A stretch of DNA of 32,456 nucleotides from Stramenopiles sp. TOSAG23-3 (Eukaryota; Sar), in assembly GCA_900128585.1 (NCBI GenBank), contig LT642217.1, forward strand, positions 1-32,456, read 5' to 3'. This document shows positions 1-7,755 of this stretch, piece by piece. Each line of letters starts with the position of its first letter. The first letter of the stretch is position 1. The notes under the pieces were generated by a model that did no database searches, was not told where the DNA came from, and worked only from the letters and a program-made list of their open reading frames with translations. The position numbers and the translations under genes are program-made.

Positions 1-123
1 TGAAGATGTAGACTAATAAATTATTTTTGAATATTATATAGTTCTAGAAAATGTACAAATTGAAATTCAGTTTGAAATATATTATACTTTTTTACAGTTA
101 AAAATAATACATTCATATAACAT

Positions 124-967
124 TTATCCTTTTTTCATTTCTTCTAGTAGCTTGTACTCTTCGTAAGATCTCGGCTTTCGTCCTTGTTTCAAAGGTTTCC
201 AATGACGTTTACGCATATTTGTAAACCAATTATTGACTTGTCGCATACTAAGTGAAGTTTTTTCTACAAGTTCTCGTTTTTCTTGTATAGTCGGATATGG
301 ATTAGTTTTGTGATTCATGAACCATGTCGCTAACATATCAGTGGATTTTATAGGTAATTTACTTCGTCTTGTGTTTGTTAACGTTTTAATTGAAGGAGAT
401 GCAGAACAACGAATTCGTTTAGGAGTTGTGAAAAAATATCTCAAATTTGAAATTCGTTAGGTACGAAATTTGGTACAAAAAACAATTAATTTGAAATGTA
501 AGTGGACAACGTACACGCACTCTTCCAAGGCAATTATCTGTATCTTGCCAAGCTCGTTTAGTTGAATGATGATTACTCTCAGTATTTGATTGAACTGTTA
601 CAAAGTCATTTTCTGTACTGTATTTGAACTCACTGTTTCCATCAATATTTGTAGAGAATGACTCTGTGAAGGCTTTCAGGTCTTTTTCAATATTTTTCAA
701 TTGCTCCGCAAATAACATTGTATTTTTATCTATTTGTTCCACAAATGTTGAAACTTTTGTATCCGTTTCTTGGTCTCTTTTTGTCATAATCAAAGTTACC
801 TTTTCTGAAAGTAGAGCTGATAATTGCTCTACATCACATGGAGGCATTGGTTTTGTCAGTGAACAACAGATCACTTTCTGCGCTGACGCAACAATTTTAG
901 ACAATTCAGGATGCACCGAGGCAGATTCTTTCTTTGGTTGATACTTTATTTTTGTTGGAATTGTCAT
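124..967 (-). CDS. TALE-class homeodomain protein, probably two exons
   Basis: Probable DNA-binding transcription factor. The downstream reading frame (about 439 to 124) encodes a TALE homeodomain: the three-residue loop extension Pro-Tyr-Pro in NPYPT and the recognition helix WFTNMRKR, followed by a short basic tail. That frame has no ATG upstream of the homeodomain, so it must be a 3' exon. The upstream frame begins with ATG at 967 and encodes about 160 residues rich in Ser/Thr/Lys with a possible helical segment and no domain I recognise. The two frames can be joined only in phase 2; the only nearby pair I found is a 37-nt candidate intron (440-476) with a CTAAC branch-like sequence, which would give 268 residues. 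The homeodomain is certain; the gene model is not. An assembly or sequencing frameshift, or two separate genes, remain possible. It is divergent from the FHA/Tpt1-like gene. Confidence 0.7.
440..476 (-). other. Candidate 37-nt intron in the homeobox gene
   Basis: On the minus strand the segment starts GTACCA and ends TTTGAG, with CTAAC about 20 nt before the acceptor. It joins the upstream 163-codon frame to the homeodomain frame in phase 2. It is much shorter than the 125-nt intron in the MTHFD gene and its donor is weaker than GTACGT, so it is only the best available candidate. It overlaps a near-palindromic element that has a second copy at 6687-6714. Confidence 0.3.
457..488. repeat. Near-palindromic element, copy 1
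   Basis: The block TTAGGTACGAAATTTGGTAC followed by CAAAAAACAATTA closely matches sequence at 6677-6714. The core GTACGAAATTTGGTAC is nearly its own reverse complement. It lies at the junction of the two homeobox reading frames, so it is either intronic or a regulatory site of a separate homeobox transcript. Confidence 0.5.
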
Positions 968-1236
968 CAGAATTTACTACTTCCGAGTGTATAAAGTACC
1001 TTTGGATTACTTTGTAATAAATTAATGAACTCCGAGTCCAGTGTCCGATACAAGTCAAGTGATTGACCTAAAACGCCGATGACCGAAAAAAATCTCTTTT
1101 TCATTTCCCGATTAAATTTTGAGATTTCGATTGACACTCGTGATTTGATACGCCCCGCAAGTCAGACTGCACAAACTTGTGTAACAACACAAAAAGGCAG
1201 GGAAGATTTATGAAAAATATAAATATTTAATGAAAA
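968..1236. promoter_or_regulatory. Divergent promoter region, homeobox / FHA-Tpt1
   Basis: This 269-bp spacer separates two divergent start codons and must hold both promoters. It contains several TGAC-core sites, including ATTGACC near 1062 and TGACCG at 1080-1085, a hexamer that recurs in other spacers here. No RNA gene or conserved open frame is seen. Confidence 0.5.
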
Positions 1237-2724
1237 ATGGCAGCTCTCACATTTGATGCGTTTAAAGATAATCAATTTATAGAGTCAGTAAAGTGTGAAG
1301 GGAAACCTTCCTATCTTGTAGGTCGAGATAGTGACCATTGTGAATTTGCTTTAGCACATCCGTCCATTTCACGGCAGCATGCGAGGATAAGCTTAGATTC
1401 TTTCACACAATTAATGATGCTCAGTGATTTAGGATCTACGCATCATACGTTTGTCAATGGTCGTAAGCTCCAGCGAGGAGTCCCTGTAAAAATCATAGAA
1501 GGTAGTAAGATTCGTTTTGGATCTTCTCGACGCGTTTGGTTGCTAAAGACTATTGTTCTCAGCGATACTATAGAAAAACGTCTGCAGAAGAAAAGTGAGT
1601 CACAACAATTGGTAATCCCTGAGTTTGCAATTCTTGCATATCTTCGTGTCCTACGTGGTAACTTACGTCGTCAAGGTTTGAATCCAAGAGTTGATGGTTA
1701 CGTAAAATTGGATAGTCTGACAAAACACACTTCTCTGAAAAAAATATTTCGATACTCACCAGCTCAAGTTTTGGAAACAATTAGTGTCGAGAAGAACGGA
1801 ACAGTGCACGGTAAATTGGGTGTTGCTCGATTAGAATCCACAAAAATCGATGATGAATTGTTCGTCCGTGCTACTGGTGCTCATATTGAAACTACTGACG
1901 AAAAGTTACAAGTCTATCCTTTAACAAAACCAAATAGTGAGCTTCACGATATAAAATATTTTTGTTTACTACGTGATTGGAATGTCATTCGCGACAAAGG
2001 AATTTGCGTTCGGAAGAACTCAACATATGCACACTTTGCGGCAACATTAATTAATGAAGATCAGTCTGATGTAACGAAATTGATTGAGGTTGTGTCAAAA
2101 TTTTCAGGCGTCACTGAAAAACCACAGATATGTGTTACTTTAGACGCATCTCGATTTTCACGGATGGGTTGTAATTTATTCAGATGTCATGATGATAAAC
2201 ATTTAGTTCTTTCTCAAGGTAATATATCAAATGATGTCATTCCTGCTTGTACTTTTACATGTGCAACATATCTGAGATCTGGTTCATCTCTACTATCAGA
2301 ACATGAAGCAAACAGTGTATGGGAACGAAAAGTTGAAGAACTCGCTACGATACAAAAACAGAAAGCTGCAGATTTGCAGAATAAACTTGAGGAAGAATCT
2401 AAAACTGAGAGAAAGCGTATCGAAACTCAAAAGTCAATTGAGGAGAAAGCAAAGAAACTTGTTTCATCGGATGAAGAAAATAAGAAAAATAATCCATATA
2501 TGTTGCATTTGTCTGATGCACAATACAAAAGCGGTGATAAAAGAGATAAACCAACTGCGTCTGAGAATATTGACAATGATGGTAATATCACATTTGACAA
2601 GAATGACAATTACAGTAGTAATGAAGACGAATCGGATAGAAAAAAAGTGAAAAGAGATGAGCTTGAAGCTGAAGCTTTTGATGACTGGCAATACCAAGGT
2701 CGCCGAAGAAGACTTAATTTATAA
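1237..2724 (+). CDS. FHA domain fused to a degenerate Tpt1/KptA-like domain
   Basis: The 495-residue protein has an N-terminal FHA domain (about 25-105) with the phosphothreonine-binding signature GRD at 29-31, SRQHA at 45-49 and STHHTFVNG at 67-75; the spacing resembles the NIPP1/kanadaptin subgroup. Residues about 128-340 follow the layout of RNA 2'-phosphotransferase (Tpt1/KptA): LRGN..RQGL and DGYVKLDSL for the winged helix, FVRATGAH near 209-216, and a C-terminal LFRC..KHLVL..GNI core. Family enzymes transfer the splice-junction 2'-phosphate of tRNA to NAD+. The Tpt1 arginines appear kept (R140, R211, R316), but the catalytic His after the first Arg is Gly141 and the HGT motif is replaced by YFC (241-243). 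It may therefore be a pseudo-enzyme or NAD/RNA-binding module. Residues 355-495 are a charged coiled-coil-like tail rich in Lys/Glu/Asp. FHA is secure; the Tpt1-like call is strong by pattern. Confidence 0.85.
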   Translation: MAALTFDAFKDNQFIESVKCEGKPSYLVGRDSDHCEFALAHPSISRQHARISLDSFTQLMMLSDLGSTHHTFVNGRKLQRGVPVKIIEGSKIRFGSSRRVWLLKTIVLSDTIEKRLQKKSESQQLVIPEFAILAYLRVLRGNLRRQGLNPRVDGYVKLDSLTKHTSLKKIFRYSPAQVLETISVEKNGTVHGKLGVARLESTKIDDELFVRATGAHIETTDEKLQVYPLTKPNSELHDIKYFCLLRDWNVIRDKGICVRKNSTYAHFAATLINEDQSDVTKLIEVVSKFSGVTEKPQICVTLDASRFSRMGCNLFRCHDDKHLVLSQGNISNDVIPACTFTCATYLRSGSSLLSEHEANSVWERKVEELATIQKQKAADLQNKLEEESKTERKRIETQKSIEEKAKKLVSSDEENKKNNPYMLHLSDAQYKSGDKRDKPTASENIDNDGNITFDKNDNYSSNEDESDRKKVKRDELEAEAFDDWQYQGRRRRLNL

Positions 2725-2800
2725 ATGCATATATGTAGTTTATTGTTTCTTCAAAAAGAAAATTCATTATATAAAAGTTTTAAAAGTGTAAATCATAATA

Positions 2801-5800
2801 TTAACTAACTGTGTTGGGCACTTTTGAAATAATTCTAATAAGCCACTCTGGTTGTTGAAGTGTTGTATAATCCGGAAACTTTGGAATCGCAAACCACTCT
2901 AAACATTTTTCCATTGTAAGTGTTGAGACAACATGCGTAGCCATCGATACATGACTCACAAAAGTGGCACCAACTGCTTCAGCAGTTTCAATAATTTGAG
3001 CGTGATTGTTAATGCCGCGTTTAATAAGTAAAATTTTTGCACCAGCTAAATGCCCTTCAGGGTAACTCGGTGTAAACTTTGCTAGGCAGTGAAAACAATG
3101 AGTTGTCCAATCAAGATGAGGTGCTTTCCTTGGAATAGCAAAGCATTTACCACATTTTTTACACTGAACTTCAAAGAAAGAACCACCACCATGATTGATT
3201 AGTCGTTGATTCAAATTATAGATTTCATTTCTCCTATGCACCACCAAGTTACCTTTGACAATTTTATACGACTCTAAGAACTGATTTTCAGAAAGATTAC
3301 TATTATCCTTGGGAACAATAAACGTTGGTGTCGGAATTAACCCAGAATTAAAAGACGTACACAACTCCAACCATTGGAATCTGCATATTTTGATATAAGG
3401 TTGCTGAAATGGTGGTGTTGCATACGTAGAAGCAGGAACTTCTGAAATTTGGAGCCAACGCAATACCTTTTCTTGAGTTTGAAATGATGTTACAATATGA
3501 GTAGCCTGCGCTGGCAATTTGACAAATTTAGCGCCGATTGCTTCCGCAGCTACTTTAAGTTGAGCAAAATTGTTAATGCCACGCTTGATGAGTAAAATTC
3601 TTGCACCGGCTAAACATCCATCTTGATAAGCCGGTCGAATAGGCTTCGAACATACAGGACAGTGTACAATAAAAGGAAAATATGGGGGATTTTTTGTTAT
3701 TGAAAGTTGCGATCTACAGTGAGGGCAATTTATATTGACACAATTTTCTTGGTTTACTTGATTTGGTTGTCCGTTTAAATGACTTTGGTGTCCGTAGGAA
3801 TAATCCCTTGGATAGCTATAAGCAGGATCCTCATTACCCCGCAAAATACTTTTGTAATCAGCAATTGCAACTGCATACTCAGATTCTTTACACGTCCCTT
3901 CTTTATCAATATTCAACATAGAATCTTGTCTATAGTATTCAGTCATCCATTTATTTCTTTCATGCAACACAGACTTCATTACCTCATCATCTTTGACATC
4001 ATCCCGGCGATGACTTACATCATCAACTTCTTTATTATCAGCTTCACGGTATTTCTGAATACTTAGAAAATCACTCATATCACTCTCTGTGAAATGACGT
4101 TCAGTTGCTTTCGAATCCACAACTCGTTTAGATAAACCTTCTTTACGAAGTTGTAATTCATATATTTTCTTTTCCATCGTTCCAGCTCCAACAAGACGAT
4201 AAACATAACAAGCTTTTTTCTGACCATAACGATGCGATCGACACATTGCTTCGTGATCGTGGCATGGATTCCAACATGCATCAAAAATAACAATTCGATT
4301 GCCCCCAACAAGATTCACACCTTCACCTCCAGCTTTAGTAGAAATAAGCATTACATTCGACTCATCCTTATCACAATTAAAACGTTTGATCATGTCAAAA
4401 CGCTTTTCAAGAGAAGTTGACCCAGTAATCTTGAGATAATTCATACGTACGCGAGAGTTTCTTTTCTTATTGTCCGCATTTGCAATTACAATCTGCTTAG
4501 CTATTACTTCAAGTGTACCTAGACTCTGTGAAAAAACAGATATTCTATCCCCAATTCGACACGAGTGATAAAGTATTCGCATTAAAAGCATCATTTTACC
4601 AGAATTACTTACCTTATTCATATTTACTTCATGACCCACAAAGGCTGGTGCTGCCCATTCTAAAGAGGTAGAATCATCATAAGAAGCAGAGGGTTTGTAA
4701 TGTCCAAGCACAGTTATATCATCATCACTGGAAGATTTATCACTAGAAGACTTAATCATACCACCATCAATATCTCCATTCAGTAGTGCACTAATTCTGT
4801 TCCTAGCCACTGTATTTTTGCCTGAAGATGATTTATCCGCTTTACGTGTTGCTTGGTATAGAATATCAGGATGATTAACAATCATAAGTGAGATGTGATA
4901 TGCCTGAAGAATACCTCCATTGGTTGGTTTCCCATCTTCGCCGACATGTTGTTTTCTATTATTTAAAAATGCACGATATAGTTGACCTTGAAGTGCTGAA
5001 TTCTTTGTGCATATGACCCATTCAGTTTTATTAGGTAACATCGCATAAAGTACTTCAGGTCCACGACGAAGCACTAATCCTTTCATCTCCAAGTTAAGCA
5101 CATATGACCTACGACGGGCGTGTGTCACTTCTATTTCCGAGCTATCTTTATGACTACCATGTTTAATAGGTAACTCAAACCTTTCTTTAAAAGTCTCATA
5201 ACTACCAAGATAACCAGGACGGGCAAAGTCTACCATACACCAATACTCTTTAAGCCTATTCTGAATTGGATATCCAGTCATAATAATACGCCTTTTAGTA
5301 CGCACTTTTTTCAATGCTACAGTAAGTACTGACTTCACTTTTCGTATGCGATGACCTTCATCAAGGATAATCATATCAGGTCCAGGATCAGTAAAAATTT
5401 CATGAAATTGTTTTTGCATTTGTTTTGGCATCGATTTTGGAACTGCTAATAAGCGAAACATTTCATACCCCATCACTAAAACGCCACCATTCCGTTGCCA
5501 CGCTTGTGCAATCTCTAATCGGCGTTTATAAGATTTTGCATTCTTCGAACTCAGTTTTACTGGTCGGATTAAACCCATTGCTTCCATATCATTACCCAGC
5601 CATTTATCAAACTCTGAGATCCAATTAGCTACAACTATGGCAGGCGCAATGACAAGTACTGTAACCGGCTTTCTTTTGACAACACTACCATTTAATTTAT
5701 TTTTTTTTTTTCTCCGAGAAATTGAATCAATTTCTTCTTCAGCATCATCACTCCCACTTGAACAATCAGATTCAGATACATCCGTTTCTATCCCATTCAA

Positions 5801-6448
5801 AGGATTATCGATTCCTCCCGGTTGCCAATTTTTCATAAAGGCACATATACTTGTGATGACCTGAATTGTCTTCCCGAGTCCCATGAAATCCGCCAAGATT
5901 ACTCCTGCACCATCTCGACCTGCAGCTATACGCTTCCATATATACTCAACTCCTACTTTCTGATAATCTTTTAAAAAATCATCTAATCCAAACTCATATT
6001 TTAAGCGGCTTGTTACTGAAGGCAACTTTGTTTCGCAGCGAAGCTTAATCTTATCCAACCAGTCATCATTACTTTTCGACACTTTGTCCGAGAGGCGCAT
6101 ACGCTTCTTTTTTTTACAGCCATCATCTGAATCTGAATCTGAATCTGAAATAAGGTTTTGCACATCAACCGAATCTGAGGATTTGGCTGTCTTTTCTTTC
6201 TGTTTTCGTTTTCTTCTCTTTGTACCACTTGAGCTAGACATTAAATTTTCCTCTATCTCGAGAGAGGGACCATTATCAATACAGTCACTAAAATTATCTA
6301 ACTCACTACTAGATTGGTTCTCACTAGACTGATTCATTCTATTATTTCTATTATTGTGAGTTGAAACAGCATGTGTAACATGTGAACTAATATCCCCCTC
6401 GTTGTCGTCGTCAGAGACGAGGGAAAACACGACGGGGTCAAAACTCAT
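2801..6448 (-). CDS. SNF2-family chromatin remodeller (ARIP4/ATRX-like) with two Cys4 + BRCT-like modules
   Basis: The 1215-residue protein is an ATP-dependent DNA translocase of the Rad54/ATRX/ARIP4 group, expected in the nucleus. The N-terminus (1-145) is acidic and Ser-rich with basic clusters resembling nuclear signals. The first RecA lobe has Walker A ADFMGLGKT (186-194), DEGH (363-366) and TGYPIQN (391-397); the last and the following EYWCMVDFARP resemble ARIP4. The second lobe has VFSQSLGTLEVI (638-649), TKAGGEGVNLVGGNR (704-718) and the arginine-finger region HRYGQKKACYVYRL (739-752). A charged insertion (about 211-262) separates motifs I and Ia. The tail holds two copies of one module: Cys pairs 908/911 and 930/933, then a BRCT-like fold (about 943-1033); and Cys pairs 1096/1099 and 1118/1121, then a BRCT-like fold (about 1132-1213). 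Each copy contains AGA(R/K)ILLIKRGINN. Family assignment is firm; BRCT is inferred from the pattern of strands and the late Trp. Confidence 0.92.
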   Translation of the reverse strand: MSFDPVVFSLVSDDDNEGDISSHVTHAVSTHNNRNNRMNQSSENQSSSELDNFSDCIDNGPSLEIEENLMSSSSGTKRRKRKQKEKTAKSSDSVDVQNLISDSDSDSDDGCKKKKRMRLSDKVSKSNDDWLDKIKLRCETKLPSVTSRLKYEFGLDDFLKDYQKVGVEYIWKRIAAGRDGAGVILADFMGLGKTIQVITSICAFMKNWQPGGIDNPLNGIETDVSESDCSSGSDDAEEEIDSISRRKKKNKLNGSVVKRKPVTVLVIAPAIVVANWISEFDKWLGNDMEAMGLIRPVKLSSKNAKSYKRRLEIAQAWQRNGGVLVMGYEMFRLLAVPKSMPKQMQKQFHEIFTDPGPDMIILDEGHRIRKVKSVLTVALKKVRTKRRIIMTGYPIQNRLKEYWCMVDFARPGYLGSYETFKERFELPIKHGSHKDSSEIEVTHARRRSYVLNLEMKGLVLRRGPEVLYAMLPNKTEWVICTKNSALQGQLYRAFLNNRKQHVGEDGKPTNGGILQAYHISLMIVNHPDILYQATRKADKSSSGKNTVARNRISALLNGDIDGGMIKSSSDKSSSDDDITVLGHYKPSASYDDSTSLEWAAPAFVGHEVNMNKVSNSGKMMLLMRILYHSCRIGDRISVFSQSLGTLEVIAKQIVIANADNKKRNSRVRMNYLKITGSTSLEKRFDMIKRFNCDKDESNVMLISTKAGGEGVNLVGGNRIVIFDACWNPCHDHEAMCRSHRYGQKKACYVYRLVGAGTMEKKIYELQLRKEGLSKRVVDSKATERHFTESDMSDFLSIQKYREADNKEVDDVSHRRDDVKDDEVMKSVLHERNKWMTEYYRQDSMLNIDKEGTCKESEYAVAIADYKSILRGNEDPAYSYPRDYSYGHQSHLNGQPNQVNQENCVNINCPHCRSQLSITKNPPYFPFIVHCPVCSKPIRPAYQDGCLAGARILLIKRGINNFAQLKVAAEAIGAKFVKLPAQATHIVTSFQTQEKVLRWLQISEVPASTYATPPFQQPYIKICRFQWLELCTSFNSGLIPTPTFIVPKDNSNLSENQFLESYKIVKGNLVVHRRNEIYNLNQRLINHGGGSFFEVQCKKCGKCFAIPRKAPHLDWTTHCFHCLAKFTPSYPEGHLAGAKILLIKRGINNHAQIIETAEAVGATFVSHVSMATHVVSTLTMEKCLEWFAIPKFPDYTTLQQPEWLIRIISKVPNTVS
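6124..6148. repeat. Short (TCTGAA)n hexanucleotide repeat in coding sequence
   Basis: About four tandem TCTGAA units lie inside the SNF2 gene and encode an alternating Ser-Asp run (residues about 101-109). Acidic Ser-Asp tracts of this type are common casein kinase 2 targets; that role is inference. Confidence 0.7.
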
Positions 6449-6676
6449 TATGAGGAAAGTCCTCCAGTTCTACAAGCAGTGGAAAATAAGTTTAGCGTTT
6501 CAAACCAGAGCAAAACATCTCCAAACAATCGATTGAAATTCCATTATATAAAATAGAGTACCACAATTTAACTCCTTACGTGTAATTAAATCTCTTATTT
6601 TAGGGAACTCAGCGTCAGCAGTTCTCGCTGTGTGTGTTGGGCGTAGCTGCCAGCCAGTGGTTATAGTACCTCTAGT

Positions 6677-6714
6677 CAAAAAACAATTAGGTACGGAATT
6701 TCGTATCAAAAAAA
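6677..6714. repeat. Near-palindromic element, copy 2
   Basis: The block CAAAAAACAATTA is followed by GGTACGGAATTTCGTATC and a run of A. It matches copy 1 (457-488) at nearly every position, but the CAAAAAACAATTA block lies on the other side of the near-palindrome. The core TACGGAATTTCGTA is palindromic apart from one base pair. Confidence 0.5.
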
Positions 6715-6718
6715 TCGT

Positions 6719-6732
6719 CAGTCAGCTGACTG
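6719..6732. promoter_or_regulatory. Perfect 14-nt palindrome with E-box/TGAC arms
   Basis: CAGTCAGCTGACTG reads the same on both strands. It holds a central CAGCTG E-box flanked by GTCA/TGAC half-sites, a typical shape for a dimeric transcription factor site. The binding factor is unknown. Confidence 0.45.
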
Positions 6733-6900
6733 CTCTGTTGAGTTGACATCAGACTTCAAATCAATTGATCAATTAGACCTCAAGGCCAAGGGAGAAAAAG
6801 CGGAGAAAAAGTCATAATCCTCGATTCAATAAGAATTGTAAACACATTGGATTGGATACCAATTTCATAGTGAGTAAGACATATATTATTTTTACTTAAA

Positions 6901-7653
6901 ATGAAATTAAGAGCTTTTATATGTATAGTAACTTCAACTATGATTTATGCAAGAGGTAATCCTGAAAGTCTTGCAAATGCTGTCACTGATGGTTGCAGGA
7001 AAGGTGATATTGACTCGTGCCTGACAATATTCAATGAGTACTGTGACTCTAATAAATATGGCATGTCTCTTGGGAAACAGAAAACTCATATTCTTGAAAA
7101 TGCTGTGGGTTTTGCTGTTGAAGGTAATGTAGATATAAATATTCTTGAAGTCGGTGGTCACTGCGGAGACTCGACTCTTGCAATCCTTCGAAACCTCAAA
7201 GGCCCAAATCATAAACTTTATACTTTGGAGGATAATGTTGATTGGTATAAAGCTGCTCAAACAATTTTATCACACGCTTCTTCGAGCTCGAATTATAATC
7301 TGTATAATGGCGAATACAGCAAAATTTTAAAAGATTTTGCAACAAGAGGATATATATACAATATGATTATTCTCGATTCTCCTTCAACCACATATGCACT
7401 TCATATGCATTCACTTATAACCTTAGAACTTCTTGCGACCGACTGTATCATTGTAGCGGATAATATTGGGCGAGATTTACATCTATCATCCGTTCAAAAT
7501 TTCTTGAAGTTATTAACTCAGAACAATTTCCAGTGGAATAAACTATCTGTAACTGAGCCCTACTCTGATAAAGTACTTATAGCAACACGAGGTGTATATA
7601 TATCTGATATTTCCAGGATATTTTCTTTCGATACTGTGGAAGTTGAGCTATGA
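6901..7653 (+). CDS. Catechol O-methyltransferase-like SAM-dependent methyltransferase, secretory or membrane-anchored
   Basis: The 250-residue protein starts with a hydrophobic segment (about 4-17, ending near ARGN) that could be a signal peptide or an N-terminal anchor as in membrane-bound COMT. Residues 44-69 (NEYCDSNKYGMSLGKQK) match the COMT N-terminal helices. The SAM-binding motif I is ILEVGGHCGDSTLAILR (81-97), with an acidic residue at E110 in TLEDN. The metal ligands look conserved: D159 (ILDS) and D187-N188 (VADN). The COMT catalytic lysine, normally three residues after the first Asp, is absent because the loop reads DSPSTT, so the substrate or mechanism may differ. The single ATG is preceded by AAA. 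It converges on the cyclophilin gene with a gap of about 100 bp. Confidence 0.75.
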   Translation: MKLRAFICIVTSTMIYARGNPESLANAVTDGCRKGDIDSCLTIFNEYCDSNKYGMSLGKQKTHILENAVGFAVEGNVDINILEVGGHCGDSTLAILRNLKGPNHKLYTLEDNVDWYKAAQTILSHASSSSNYNLYNGEYSKILKDFATRGYIYNMIILDSPSTTYALHMHSLITLELLATDCIIVADNIGRDLHLSSVQNFLKLLTQNNFQWNKLSVTEPYSDKVLIATRGVYISDISRIFSFDTVEVEL

Positions 7654-7755
7654 TGCACTTGGAGGAACAACTACATTAATCAAAACATTTTCATTAGATG
7701 ATAATATTTATTAGTTTAATATATCACATACAAGTAGTGATTAATAAAATTGTAT

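Larger units (their letters stand above)
6449..6900. promoter_or_regulatory. Divergent promoter region, SNF2 / COMT-like gene
   Basis: This 452-bp spacer is the largest without a gene. It contains the second copy of the near-palindromic element (6687-6714), a perfect 14-nt palindrome CAGTCAGCTGACTG (6719-6732), the 13-mer TGAGTTGACATCA (6739-6751) that recurs exactly at 11181-11193, and AATTGATCAATT near 6763-6774. No convincing protein-coding or RNA gene is visible. Confidence 0.5.

Noticed and set aside
6500-6709. Minus-strand open frame upstream of the SNF2 gene
   Set aside because: It is in the divergent spacer, has no domain-like pattern and overlaps the palindromic element; treated as chance.
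6870-6878. GTGAGTAAG, a strong-looking splice donor just before the COMT-like ATG
   Set aside because: No paired acceptor improves the reading frame; the ATG at 6901 already gives a complete protein. A 5'-UTR intron cannot be excluded.
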